Shown here piece by piece: positions 36,086-44,866 of a stretch of 64,000 nucleotides of DNA (position 1 is the first letter of the stretch; each line of letters begins with the position of its first letter). A model generated the notes under the pieces. That model saw only the letters and a program-made list of their open reading frames with translations. It was not told the origin of the DNA and ran no database searches. Source of the DNA: Enterococcus pseudoavium NBRC 100491 (GTDB lineage Bacteria > Bacillota > Bacilli > Lactobacillales > Enterococcaceae). The DNA is taken from assembly GCF_001544295.1 (NCBI RefSeq), contig NZ_BCQF01000009.1, positions 30,379-94,378 of the forward strand, written 5' to 3'. A program made the position numbers and the translations under genes.

Positions 36086-36958
36086 CTATTGATAAAACTC
36101 TCCGATTTGATCGATGTATTGTAGCGATTCTTTTAAAGGATAGACGACAAAATCGTGCATCATTCCTGCGACTACTTCCAAGCGCATCGTTGTTCCTTGA
36201 CTGTCCTCGATCCGCTCTTGCAGGCGCAAAACATCTGGGTACAAGATCTCATCCGTTCCTGCGATAACCAATAATTCCCCTAGGTGATCAAAATTTCCGT
36301 AAATCGGGGAAACCATCGGATCAGTCACCGGCAGTTCGCCAGCGTAATTTTCACCCGCTTCTGCTAATAAATCCTTCTCCAATAAAACATCCTTTTCTTG
36401 TAAATCTTGTGAACGGGGATCACTGATCGCTGCATCCAACCAAGGTGAAGCCAAGGCTAGTTTTTTCGGACGTTTCGGCAAATCGATATTGCGTAAATGT
36501 TGCGCTAAGCTCATTGCCAAGCCCCCACCAGCAGAATCACCAAATAAGAAAAATTGATCGTCTGGATATAAATAGGTCAGTTGACGAAAGGCCTTTTCCG
36601 TTAACGGTACGGTTTTTTCTGCCGTATTTTCTGGGGCCAAAGGATAATCGAAATAGCTGACTTTTAAATTATAACGCTTAACGAAACGTTCTTGTACCCG
36701 TTTATGAAACGGGGAGGCCTCCAAGGCATAACCGCCGCCGTGCAAATAAAAAACATGGCGTTTCGTCGCTTGTCCCGGAAATAACGTGATCAATTGCTGG
36801 CCATCAATGGTTGAAATTTTCTGGGGAATATCTGTCTGGGAAAGCTGCCGACTGATCAAGTGTCTCCGCTTTGGAGGATCGACCATGTTGGTTCCGACCA
36901 GCTTTTTCATATTGATTACTTTAAACACATTTTTGACAAATTTTGCCGAATAGCGCAT
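36086..36958 (-). CDS. Alpha/beta-hydrolase esterase (hormone-sensitive-lipase type)
   Basis: Carboxylesterase of the HSL/acetyl-esterase group, 290 residues. Oxyanion motif HGGGYALEASPF, nucleophile Ser in GDSAGGGLA, Asp in GTDEILYPD and His in MMHDFVVYP complete the triad. No signal peptide, so cytoplasmic. GAGGAGG lies upstream of the ATG. It is transcribed divergently from the acyltransferase gene at 37.2 kb. Natural substrate unknown. Confidence 0.9.
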   Translation of the reverse strand: MRYSAKFVKNVFKVINMKKLVGTNMVDPPKRRHLISRQLSQTDIPQKISTIDGQQLITLFPGQATKRHVFYLHGGGYALEASPFHKRVQERFVKRYNLKVSYFDYPLAPENTAEKTVPLTEKAFRQLTYLYPDDQFFLFGDSAGGGLAMSLAQHLRNIDLPKRPKKLALASPWLDAAISDPRSQDLQEKDVLLEKDLLAEAGENYAGELPVTDPMVSPIYGNFDHLGELLVIAGTDEILYPDVLRLQERIEDSQGTTMRLEVVAGMMHDFVVYPLKESLQYIDQIGEFYQ

Positions 36959-37153
36959 CGCTTCTCCTCCTCTTAAATGGCTAGTAATAAAAAAATAAGT
37001 TCATAAACTCAGACCGCTTCGCTTCTTGTTAGAGCAAGCTTTCGCGCTGTGAATTTTTTTTCTTCCTTCAATCAAAATCGTAATGAACGTTACATTTCGT
37101 GCTACAATAGACAGGTAGGTCTAACCTATAACTTAAGCATAACGGAATCTAAA

Positions 37154-37169
37154 GGAGGTGTCCACAATC
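37154..37169 (+). promoter_or_regulatory. Ribosome binding site that points to an ATC start codon
   Basis: AAAGGAGG (37151-37158) is an ideal Shine-Dalgarno sequence, but the only standard start near it is a GTG that overlaps it (37158-37160). The codon at the normal 8-base distance is ATC (37167-37169), in frame with the acyltransferase. Confidence 0.5.
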
Positions 37170-38174
37170 ACAAAACCAAATCGCGAATACTTGTATGATA
37201 ATATTCGCGGCATCTTGATTTTACTCGTAGTATTGGGGCACGCCTTGGAATATTTTCGTTTAGATAACAAAGTCGGCGAATTTATTTACGTCTTCATCTA
37301 CTTATTTCATATGCCTGTTTTTATTTTTATTTCCGGCTATTTTTCAAAAAATTTAGCGAAGGGCCGCTCCACCGCAGTGGAAACATTTCTCGTACCTTAT
37401 CTGTTGCTGAATATGATTTTATCGCTGATCATGTTGGCGCTCGGTAAAATCAACCAGTTCATGATCTTGAGTCCTGGTTGGACCCTTTGGTATTTGTATT
37501 GTATGTTTATCTGGCGCTTGTTGCTACCAGACCTCGTAAAAGTTCGGCGAATCTTAATTTTGAGTTTTATTATCGGGATCTTTTCAGGCTTTTTAAGTGA
37601 GTTCGGCACCTATATGGCCATGGCTCGGACATTGGGCTTTCTGCCTTATTTCTTAGCCGGTTATTTCATGGACCGCTCACTACTCGAACGATTCCATCGA
37701 ATCCGTTGGCGGAAGTATATCAGTATTATGATTATTGTAGCAGGGCTAGGTATTGCTTATTTCTGGGTCCAAACAGATCTACCGCCAGAAATCTTATGGC
37801 GGGATCGTTCTTTCTTACTTTTCAAACTACCCCTCTATCAAAATATCTTAAACAATGTGCTACTATATCTCGTCGGATTTGCCTTTGTTTTCGTCTTTTT
37901 GAGTTTGGCTGCGCCTAAACCCCATTTCTTTACTTCGTGGGGTCAGAAAACCTTGGCGATCTATTTATTGCATGTCTACTTAGTCGCGCCTTTAGTTGAG
38001 TTTACTCAAGCTGTTCATAATCCGCTAATCCATTTAATCTTACTGGTGGTAGGAACTTTCTTGATCTTATACTTATTATCTCGCCCCAAAGTGACGACAA
38101 CCTTGCAAAAGACGATTGCCCGTATTTTACATTTTATTATGCCAAATAATTCTAATAAAAACGACGGCTCCTGA
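37158..38174 (+). CDS. Acyltransferase family 3 membrane protein
   Basis: Integral membrane O-acyltransferase (OafA/fucose-4-O-acetylase type), about 335 residues with around ten hydrophobic segments. The N-terminus carries YDNIRGILILLVVLGHALEYF, where the RGI and GH residues are the family active-site region, and LFHMPVFIFISGYFSK is the second conserved motif. It probably acetylates a cell-envelope sugar. The listed start is the first standard codon (GTG), but it overlaps the ribosome binding site; translation may begin at ATC 37167. The 3' end runs into the terminator. Single gene, divergent from the esterase. Confidence 0.85.
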   Translation: MSTITKPNREYLYDNIRGILILLVVLGHALEYFRLDNKVGEFIYVFIYLFHMPVFIFISGYFSKNLAKGRSTAVETFLVPYLLLNMILSLIMLALGKINQFMILSPGWTLWYLYCMFIWRLLLPDLVKVRRILILSFIIGIFSGFLSEFGTYMAMARTLGFLPYFLAGYFMDRSLLERFHRIRWRKYISIMIIVAGLGIAYFWVQTDLPPEILWRDRSFLLFKLPLYQNILNNVLLYLVGFAFVFVFLSLAAPKPHFFTSWGQKTLAIYLLHVYLVAPLVEFTQAVHNPLIHLILLVVGTFLILYLLSRPKVTTTLQKTIARILHFIMPNNSNKNDGS

Positions 38175-38191
38175 TGAGTCGTCGTTTTTAT
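38157..38191. terminator. Bidirectional terminator
   Basis: ACGACGGCTC / GAGTCGTCGT stem, A-run left and T-run right, between the convergent acyltransferase and alcohol dehydrogenase genes; its left arm overlaps the last acyltransferase codons. Confidence 0.85.
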
Positions 38192-38228
38192 TTACCATCT
38201 GCTTTATAGCACGAAGTTTCTAATCCTC

Positions 38229-39416
38229 TTATTCAAAGTTACTCTCAGTTAAACACGCGGTATAAATTGCTTGGACCGCTGCTTCATCTAATGGAACAAA
38301 AGCATCCGTTTTGATCGCACTGTGAGCAACTGCTTGTTTGGCCATCTCAGCAAATTTTTCTTCGTTGATCCCAACTTCTGGTAAAGTCATCGGGATCCCG
38401 CAAGCTTTGAAGTAATCGTATAATTTTTGGATACCGATTCGCGCGGCCAGCATCGGAACTTTTTCAACCACATCCCAAACATTCCATGCAAAGTTAGCAA
38501 ATTTTGCAACAGTCTCATCATTTAAGGCGTATTCCATCCAACGTGGCGTCAAGATCGCCAAACCAACGCCATGAGTGATGTCATAAAAAGCACTCAATTC
38601 ATGCTCCATTGGATGACACGACCACGCACCCGCTTTCCCATTGCCCGTCAAACCGTTCAAGGCTAAAGTACTGGCCCACATCAAATTGGCCCGCGCATCA
38701 TAATCATCCGGATATTTCAACGCAAGCGGACAATTTTTAATGACTGAACGCATCAAGCCTTCAGAAACAGAATCTTGGACATCGGTTCCTTCCGTCCGTT
38801 TGAAATAGTTTTCGATCAAATGACTCATGATATCGGCCGAACCTGCCGCTGTTTGATATTTGTTCACACTAAAGGTATTTTGCGGATCTAAGAAAGAGAC
38901 CTTCGGCAACATCGCTCTGCTGCCAGTCCCTAATTTTTGATGAGTGGAAAGGTTCGAAATGACCGCACCGCTGTTCATTTCACTACCCGTTGCAGCTAGC
39001 GTCAAGATCGTTACTAATGGCAATGCGCCACCTTGATATTTCCGACGCTGTAGGACTAAATCCCAAGCATCGCCATCAAATTTCGTTGCCGCTGCTACAA
39101 CCTTTGCACAGTCGATCGTGGAACCTCCACCGACTGCTAAGATCACCTCAACATTTTCCTTGCGACAGATTTCCGCACCGCGGCGGACCGTTTCGATCCG
39201 TGGATTTGGCTCAACACCCGCTAGTTCAAAGACTTCGTTATCATTAGCTTTCAGCTGTTCCATCACTTGATCGTATAAACCGATCTTCTTGATACTGCCG
39301 CCACCATAGACGATCAACACGCGTTTGCCAAATTGATTCAATACTTCTGGCAATTCACCTAAACGATCTTTCCCAAAACGAATATCCGTTGTTACATGAA
39401 AATTAAAATTTTCCAT
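38229..39416 (-). CDS. Iron-containing alcohol dehydrogenase, YqhD/butanol dehydrogenase type
   Basis: 395-residue NAD(P)H-dependent aldehyde reductase. NADP-binding GGGSIKK and GGGSTIDCAKVVA; metal ligands Asp and His in GSADIMSHLIENYF and two His in the CHPMEHELSAFYDITHG segment, so the metal site is complete. The WDLV motif and LQRRKYQGGALPLVTILTLAATGSEMN belong to the YqhD/BDH branch. ATG at 39416 is selected because AAGGAGG is 8 bases away, whereas the ATG at 39422 is only 2 bases from it. Likely detoxifies aldehydes or serves mixed-acid fermentation. Confidence 0.9.
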   Translation of the reverse strand: MENFNFHVTTDIRFGKDRLGELPEVLNQFGKRVLIVYGGGSIKKIGLYDQVMEQLKANDNEVFELAGVEPNPRIETVRRGAEICRKENVEVILAVGGGSTIDCAKVVAAATKFDGDAWDLVLQRRKYQGGALPLVTILTLAATGSEMNSGAVISNLSTHQKLGTGSRAMLPKVSFLDPQNTFSVNKYQTAAGSADIMSHLIENYFKRTEGTDVQDSVSEGLMRSVIKNCPLALKYPDDYDARANLMWASTLALNGLTGNGKAGAWSCHPMEHELSAFYDITHGVGLAILTPRWMEYALNDETVAKFANFAWNVWDVVEKVPMLAARIGIQKLYDYFKACGIPMTLPEVGINEEKFAEMAKQAVAHSAIKTDAFVPLDEAAVQAIYTACLTESNFE

Positions 39417-39765
39417 TAACATTTCCTCCTTATTCATACTAAAGAATTAATTTTTCCTAGGAAAAATTAGTCCCATCTTCATGCCGTATATCATTTCCCT
39501 AGTAGTTCGGGCTTTAAATTACTGCTATAGATAGTAGGCAATGTTTATCGCGATACAAACTGCGAAAAATGGAACTGACATCCCTGTTCACTTCTATCCA
39601 ATAAGCATAAACCAAAGTTTTCCAGAATGAAACCAACTTGCCAATTTTTCTTTAGACTTTGTCAGTTTTACTTACTGCTGTAGTAAGTTAGTAAAATGAT
39701 AGCTCCGCTCCACAATTTTAGAGCTGACAGCGTCATTAGAAAAATAGTATACGTAATGATAAAAG
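39417..39765. other. Intergenic region with repeat family II copy
   Basis: About 350 bases between the dehydrogenase and the hydrolase gene. The left part (39455-39585) is a copy of repeat family II. Near 39718, AGAGCTGACAGCG recurs (also at 29984-29997, minus). No gene or convincing terminator seen. Confidence 0.45.
39455..39585 (+). repeat. Dispersed repeat family II, copy 1
   Basis: Shares CCGTATATCATTTCCCTAGTAG-like middle and the end AACTGCGAAAAATGGAACTGACAT with the copies at 42199-42340 and 43715-43854. Similarity is patchy, best in the last 25 bases. Confidence 0.55.
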
Positions 39766-40506
39766 TTAGCTGCTTAGACTGTCCGCAAAAAAATTGGTAA
39801 TCTGATCCATCGTGGCGATCTGGACAAAGTGCCGTTCTTCCGCACTGACAAATGTGATGTTGTCTTGCCGATTTGCTTTGACAAAGTCTGCGGTATGCTG
39901 ATAAGGAACTTTTTCATCTTGTGTTCCATGCCAAAAGAATAAGGGACGACCCGCTACTTTTTCAGGTGCTAAAGATAGATCATACCCTTCTAACCAAGAA
40001 GTCAACTGACGATAATCCTTTGGCAAATAAAAACCCAGCTCGCCCGCATGCATCAAGATTCGGTCGCGGTATTTGATTGGCGCTGGTGAGCCCATCACAC
40101 AGGCCGCCACATCGATTTCAGGATGCTGTGTCAAGAGCATACAAGTAGTGATTCCCCCCATCGAAATACCGCCGACACCGATTTTCCCCATCACCAAGCC
40201 AAGATTCTCAAAAAAATCGACTAGATAACCAAATTCATACAAATTCGTTTGAATACTAGCCCAAAAAGTCAGTGATGGAATCTCTGAAGTCTTCGTCTTG
40301 CGCTCACCATGATTGGCCGCATCCGGCAGCAGCACCCGAAAGTTTTTCGCCGCCAATTTTCGTCCCTGTGTCAACACCAATTCCTTGGCTGTCTGCCAGC
40401 CATGGTAATAAATAATCAGCGGCAAGGGATCATAGATTTTATCTTCAGTGACGACCTCCAGTAAGGGGATGTTGCCGATTGTGCGCTTGCGTACAACAAC
40501 TTTCAT
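39766..40506 (-). CDS. Alpha/beta hydrolase, YitV-like
   Basis: 246 residues. The fold shows IIYYHGWQTAKE (oxyanion loop), nucleophile Ser in GGISMGGITT, Asp in WHGTQDEKVPY and His in ERHFVQIA. It resembles prolyl-oligopeptidase-family hydrolases such as Bacillus YitV and YtaP. ATG at 40506 has GGGAGG 6 bases upstream; the open frame runs further upstream to 40578 without a site. It follows deoD in the same direction, but a hairpin lies between, so it may be a separate unit. Substrate unknown. Confidence 0.85.
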   Translation of the reverse strand: MKVVVRKRTIGNIPLLEVVTEDKIYDPLPLIIYYHGWQTAKELVLTQGRKLAAKNFRVLLPDAANHGERKTKTSEIPSLTFWASIQTNLYEFGYLVDFFENLGLVMGKIGVGGISMGGITTCMLLTQHPEIDVAACVMGSPAPIKYRDRILMHAGELGFYLPKDYRQLTSWLEGYDLSLAPEKVAGRPLFFWHGTQDEKVPYQHTADFVKANRQDNITFVSAEERHFVQIATMDQITNFFADSLSS

Positions 40507-40566
40507 CTTTGACCTCCCAAATATCTTTTTTCCATTATACCTGTCAGTTCTCGAATACACGAAGAA

Positions 40567-40592
40567 ACCGCCCTCCACAAAAGAAGGACGGT
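40567..40592 (-). terminator. Possible terminator after deoD
   Basis: Minus strand ACCGTCCTTC / GAGGGCGGT imperfect stem followed by TTTCTTC, directly after the deoD stop. The T-run is interrupted, so termination may be partial. Confidence 0.5.
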
Positions 40593-40597
40593 GCTAG

Positions 40598-41305
40598 TTA
40601 TTCTGCAATCAATGTTTCTAAGCCGACATACATCATGTCTTTAAAAGTATTTTGACGTTCTTCGGAAGTTGTTTCTTCCCCTGTCACCATGTGGTCGCTG
40701 ACCGTCATGATTCCTAGTGTTTGCACATGGAATTTCGCGCCTAAATAATATAGGATCGCTGCTTCCATTTCAACACCTAACACACCATATTCAGCTAATT
40801 TTAAAGTCGGTGCCAAATCATCTTTATAAAAAGTATCTTCTGACAACACATTGCCAACGTGGGTGGTGAAATCTTTTTCTTTCGCCACTTCATAGGCCTT
40901 CATCATCAAATCAAAATCACAGATCGGTGCGAAGTGGAAACCTGGAAAATGTTTTTCTACCATTGATGAACTAGTTACCGCACCTTGAGCGATAATCAAG
41001 TCCCGCACATGCACATCTTCAGATAATGCTCCGCAGGTTCCTACTCGAATCAATTTTTTCACGCCGTAAGACTGGATCAATTCTTGTGCGTAGATTCCAG
41101 CAGATGGCATCCCCATCCCGGTCCCTTGCACCGAAACACGCTCCCCTTTATAAGTTCCGGTGTAACCTAACATGCCCCGCACATTATTGTAGCATTTCGC
41201 ATCTTCTAAAAAATTCTCCGCGATAAATTTCGCCCGCAACGGATCCCCCGGTAATAAAATCTTATCTGCAATCTCACCTTGTTTAGCTTCAATATGAACG
41301 CTCAT
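40598..41305 (-). CDS. deoD: Purine-nucleoside phosphorylase, DeoD type
   Basis: Hexameric phosphorylase that splits purine (deoxy)nucleosides, including adenosine, into base and (deoxy)ribose-1-phosphate. [26 protein letters not shown], and the SDHMVTGE motif with the catalytic Asp are all present. 235 residues. AAGGAGG precedes the ATG. Last gene of the nucleoside operon; it complements punA, which uses inosine and guanosine. Confidence 0.96.
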   Translation of the reverse strand: MSVHIEAKQGEIADKILLPGDPLRAKFIAENFLEDAKCYNNVRGMLGYTGTYKGERVSVQGTGMGMPSAGIYAQELIQSYGVKKLIRVGTCGALSEDVHVRDLIIAQGAVTSSSMVEKHFPGFHFAPICDFDLMMKAYEVAKEKDFTTHVGNVLSEDTFYKDDLAPTLKLAEYGVLGVEMEAAILYYLGAKFHVQTLGIMTVSDHMVTGEETTSEERQNTFKDMMYVGLETLIAE

Positions 41306-41355
41306 TATATTCCTCCTTATTCCTACTACAATCCTTAAAATTACTTCTATTACAA

Positions 41356-42174
41356 TTATAAAACGGCTAACGTTTCTTTGATCAGTTTTTTAAAGTCTTC
41401 TTTGACACGTTCGGTCGTTTCCACAACTTCTGCGTGATTCAAATTCGCTTGCATCCCAGCTGCCAAGTTGGTAATACAAGAGACTCCTAAGACTTTCAAT
41501 CCGCTATGAACGGCTACAATCACTTCCGGAACCGTTGACATGCCGACCGCATCCGCACCGATTGTCCGCGCCATCCGAATTTCTGCAGGGGTTTCATAAG
41601 TTGGACCAGTCATCCCAAGATAGACACCTTCTTGCAGATCAATCGCTAACTCATTAGCAACTTCACGAGCTTTTTCTTGATATTCCTTCGTATAAGCCGC
41701 ACTCATATCTGGGAAACGCGGACCTATGTTTTCATCGTTTGGCCCAATCAATGGATTGGTTCCCATGAAGTTGATGTGATCTGTGATTAACATTAAGTTT
41801 CCAGGCTGGAAGTTTTCATTCACACCACCTGCAGCATTTGTTACAACAACGGAATGGATGCCTAACGCTGCCATAACACGGACTGGATAGGTCACTGTTT
41901 CCATCGTGTTGCCTTCATAATAATGGAAGCGTCCTTGCATCGCTAATACTTTTTTTCCAGCTAAATCGCCGTAAACTAATTGACCCGCATGCCCAACTAC
42001 CGTCGATACTGGAAAATGTGGGATCTCATTGTAAGGGATCACCACGGAATTTTCGATTTCTTCGGCTAATTCACCTAAACCTGAACCTAGGATCAAACCG
42101 AATGCAACATCCGCTACCCCTTTATCTTGGATGTAACTGGCTGTTTGTTGAATTTTATCTTGTAAGTCTGTCAT
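41356..42174 (-). CDS. punA: Purine-nucleoside phosphorylase I (inosine/guanosine type)
   Basis: Trimeric PNP of the low-molecular-mass class, 272 residues. [15 protein letters not shown] (phosphate loop), [27 protein letters not shown], and [10 protein letters not shown] are class signatures; the Asn in SCITNLAAG marks preference for 6-oxopurines. AGGAGG precedes the ATG. It lies between deoB and deoD; repeat copy 2 of family II fills the gap to deoB. Confidence 0.95.
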   Translation of the reverse strand: MTDLQDKIQQTASYIQDKGVADVAFGLILGSGLGELAEEIENSVVIPYNEIPHFPVSTVVGHAGQLVYGDLAGKKVLAMQGRFHYYEGNTMETVTYPVRVMAALGIHSVVVTNAAGGVNENFQPGNLMLITDHINFMGTNPLIGPNDENIGPRFPDMSAAYTKEYQEKAREVANELAIDLQEGVYLGMTGPTYETPAEIRMARTIGADAVGMSTVPEVIVAVHSGLKVLGVSCITNLAAGMQANLNHAEVVETTERVKEDFKKLIKETLAVL

Positions 42175-42198
42175 AAAATCCTCCTATTTCGTATTAAA

Positions 42199-42340
42199 GT
42201 AGTCATTTTTCAAAAGGCGAAAAATAAAATTGATTCTCACCACGTATATCATTCCGCTAAGATTGTCCGCCGGTTTATAGCAAAGAACTTATTTTGGTAT
42301 TCTCTCGGCTACAAACACTACTAAAAGCGGAACTGACATT
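42199..42340 (+). repeat. Dispersed repeat family II, copy 2
   Basis: Begins AGTCATTTTTCAAAAGGCGAAAAAT, contains CGTATATCATTCC and ends CTAAAAGCGGAACTGACAT. Its first 50 bases align with copy 3 and its last 20 with copies 1 and 3. Located in the 166-base gap between deoB and punA. Confidence 0.62.
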
Positions 42341-43513
42341 CTATTTTAATAATTTTAAGAAGCTTTCGCCATTTTCAGTTGCTGGTACATCAAAGTTTTC
42401 GGCGATCGTTGCAGCGATATCTGAATAGTAGCCTTGTGGTAATTTTCCTTGTTCTGTCATTTTCTTGCTATAAACCAAGAATGGGACATATTCACGGGTG
42501 TGATCGGTTCCGGTAAAGGTTGGGTCGTTTCCGTGATCGGCCGTGATCATCAATAAATCGTCATCTTGCATCGCGTCTAAAATTTCAGGAATCCGTAAAT
42601 CAAATTCTTCGATGGCATGAGCATAGCCGACAACATCACGGCGATGGCCAAACAACGCATCGAAATCAACTAAATTCGTAAAACTCAAGCCAGTGAAATC
42701 ATTCTTCATCACATCTAATAATTTATCGACACCATCCATATTGCTCTTTGTCCGAACTGCATCCGTGATTCCTTGCCCGTTGAAAATATCGTTGATCTTA
42801 CCAACTGCAATCACGTCTCTTCCATTATCCTTCAATGAATCCAATACCGTTTTACCAAATGGATCAAGCGCATAGTCGTGGCGATTGCTGGTACGAGTGA
42901 AATTCCCAGGCTCACCGACATACGGACGAGCGATAATCCGACCAATCATGTAAGGATCATCTTTGGTAATATCACGAACGTATTGGCAAATCTTATACAG
43001 TTCTTCTAGCGGGATAATTTCTTCGTGAGCTGCAATTTGTAATACCGGATCAGCGGATGTATAGATGATCAAATCCCCGGTCTTCATTTGTTCTTCACCA
43101 AAATCTTTGATCACTTCGGTTCCGCTGTAAGGTTTGTTGGCTCCCATAATAATCCCGCGACCAGAAAATTCAGAGATTTTATCAAGTAATTCTTGCGGGA
43201 AGCCTTCTGGAAAGACCCGGAAAGGGGTTTGGATATTCAAGCCAGCAATTTCCCAGTGACCTGTCATCGTGTCCTTACCGACAGAGATTTCTTCCAATTT
43301 TGTCGCATAACCATCATGATCTGGGACATCTTTAACACCCTTCAACGGACGGATCGTTCCTAGACCCAGTTGTTCCAAATGTGGGATGTTCAATCCGGCC
43401 TCTTCTGCAATATGACCTAATGTATCTGAACCTACATCTCCAAATTTATCAGCATCGGGAGCTTCACCGATCCCGACAGAATCCATTACGACTAAGTGAA
43501 TACGCTTAAACAT
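42341..43513 (-). CDS. deoB: Phosphopentomutase
   Basis: Interconverts (deoxy)ribose-1- and -5-phosphate, linking the phosphorylases to DeoC and the pentose phosphate pathway. Alkaline-phosphatase fold with Mn ligands in [12 protein letters not shown] (N-terminus) and [24 protein letters not shown] carries the phosphorylated Thr. 390 residues. AGAGGGA precedes the ATG. Part of the nucleoside operon. Confidence 0.97.
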   Translation of the reverse strand: MFKRIHLVVMDSVGIGEAPDADKFGDVGSDTLGHIAEEAGLNIPHLEQLGLGTIRPLKGVKDVPDHDGYATKLEEISVGKDTMTGHWEIAGLNIQTPFRVFPEGFPQELLDKISEFSGRGIIMGANKPYSGTEVIKDFGEEQMKTGDLIIYTSADPVLQIAAHEEIIPLEELYKICQYVRDITKDDPYMIGRIIARPYVGEPGNFTRTSNRHDYALDPFGKTVLDSLKDNGRDVIAVGKINDIFNGQGITDAVRTKSNMDGVDKLLDVMKNDFTGLSFTNLVDFDALFGHRRDVVGYAHAIEEFDLRIPEILDAMQDDDLLMITADHGNDPTFTGTDHTREYVPFLVYSKKMTEQGKLPQGYYSDIAATIAENFDVPATENGESFLKLLK

Positions 43514-43862
43514 TTCTATTCCCTCTTTCTATTGATTTATATTTAACAAGCAGGATACATCCCTGCTTACATAGTTAACAAAAATCAGCACGTGCATTGA
43601 TTTTTCACACAGCTTAAGTATATTTGGTTCTTTGAAATCAGTAAACTGAAAGCCATTGTAACAAGCTTTAGGCCTCTGCAAAAAGTTGAACTGACAGCTA
43701 GTTCAGTTTAGCAGCAGTCATTTTTCAAAAAACGCGAAAAATGATTCTATTTTCGTACGCCTATCATCCAACTAAACAGCACATATTGCTCTCCAGTTTC
43801 AAGTTTTAAATTTATCAGTCCGACTTTGAGAACTGCGAAAAGTTGGACTGACAAAATAAAGG
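43514..43862. other. Repeat-rich gap between the ABC permease gene and deoB
   Basis: About 350 bases inside the nucleoside locus. It holds a clear copy of repeat family II (43715-43854) and a weaker one ending at 43697 (CTGCAAAAAGTTGAACTGACAG, followed by AGTTC that can fold back on GAACT). No gene seen. Any deoB promoter would have to lie here but none was defined. Confidence 0.5.
43715..43854 (+). repeat. Dispersed repeat family II, copy 3
   Basis: AGTCATTTTTCAAAAAACGCGAAAAATGATTCT at the left (CATTTTTC and GAAAAATG can pair), CGTACGCCTATCATCC in the middle, and AACTGCGAAAAGTTGGACTGACA at the right, where GGACTGA can pair with TCAGTCC 25 bases earlier. Confidence 0.62.
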
Positions 43863-43902
43863 GCGTGACTAAGAACATTGTCCCATAGTCCCACCCTTTA
43901 AT
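43851..43902 (-). terminator. Terminator after the nucleoside ABC genes
   Basis: Minus strand AAAGGGTGGGACTA / TAGTCACGCCCTTT stem with one mismatch, then ATTTTGTC. It separates the transporter genes from deoB, probably partially. Confidence 0.65.
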
Positions 43903-43912
43903 AACAAAAGAA

Positions 43913-44866
43913 TTATTTTGATTTGATATAGTTGATGCCGTCTGCTTTTGGTGCTGCTGCTTTTCCTAAGAAAAGAACCAGTACGATAATTGTTAGCACA
44001 TATGGTGCTGATTGTAGATAGACATCTGGAATTTGCGAAATAATTGGTAAGTTTGAACCTGCGATACTCAAGTTCTGCGCAAATCCGAAGAAGATCGCAG
44101 CTCCCATGGCACCTAGTGGATTCCATTTACCAAAGATCATCGCTGCCAGTGAGATAAATCCTTGTCCAGCGATCGTCGTTTGTGCAAAACGTCCAGCAAT
44201 GGATTGTGCAAAAACTGCACCGCCCATTCCACCAAGGAAACCTGAGATCAGAACCCCTGAATAGCGTAAAGCATAAACGTTGATCCCTAACGTATCCGCC
44301 GCTTGCGGATTTTCACCAACCGAACGTAAACGTAAACCAAAACGTGTCTTAAAGATCACGAACCATGAAATTACTGCTACTAAAATCGCAAAGTAAGCTG
44401 GTAAACTTGTATCTTTAAAGAATAATTCACCAATCACTGGAATCTGACTTAAGCCCGGAAAATCAAAATAGCCAAATTGTTGTTGAATCGTATCTGTTTG
44501 ACCTTTTCCATACATCACTTTAATCAAGAAAATTGCCAGTGGTGGGGCTAATAAGTTCATAACCGTACCACTAATGATATGATCCGCCCGGAAACTAACT
44601 GTCGCCACTGCGTGTAATAAGGAGAATGCCATCCCAGCTAAGCCACCGACTAAAACACCTAACCATGGAGTCAGTGCTCCAAACTGATCAGCAAAACCTA
44701 AGTTGAACACGACTGAACTAAAAGCTCCAGCTACCATGATTCCTTCTAAACCAACGTTAACGATCCCCGCACGTTCAGAAAAAACACCACCTAGAGCGGT
44801 CAAAATCAATGGTGCAGAATACACAAGGGTCTGAGCAATAATTGAAGCCAACAAATCCATATTCAT
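43913..44866 (-). CDS. Nucleoside ABC transporter permease (NupC-like)
   Basis: Branched-chain-type (BPD_transp_2) permease, 317 residues with eight or nine membrane segments. LTALGGVFSERAGIVNVGLEGIMVAGAF and the coupling-helix region TRFGLRLRSVGENPQAADTLGINV are signatures of nucleoside (RbsC-like) permeases. Its ATG shares its A with the stop of the upstream permease gene (TAATG). Together with the next two genes and the BMP lipoprotein it forms a BmpA-NupABC-type importer. Confidence 0.92.
   Translation of the reverse strand: MNMDLLASIIAQTLVYSAPLILTALGGVFSERAGIVNVGLEGIMVAGAFSSVVFNLGFADQFGALTPWLGVLVGGLAGMAFSLLHAVATVSFRADHIISGTVMNLLAPPLAIFLIKVMYGKGQTDTIQQQFGYFDFPGLSQIPVIGELFFKDTSLPAYFAILVAVISWFVIFKTRFGLRLRSVGENPQAADTLGINVYALRYSGVLISGFLGGMGGAVFAQSIAGRFAQTTIAGQGFISLAAMIFGKWNPLGAMGAAIFFGFAQNLSIAGSNLPIISQIPDVYLQSAPYVLTIIVLVLFLGKAAAPKADGINYIKSK

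Noticed and set aside
43863..44126. Short frame of 85 codons overlapping the end of the nucleoside permease gene
   Set aside because: It overlaps the clear permease gene out of frame and encodes a cysteine/serine-rich random-looking peptide without a start signal.
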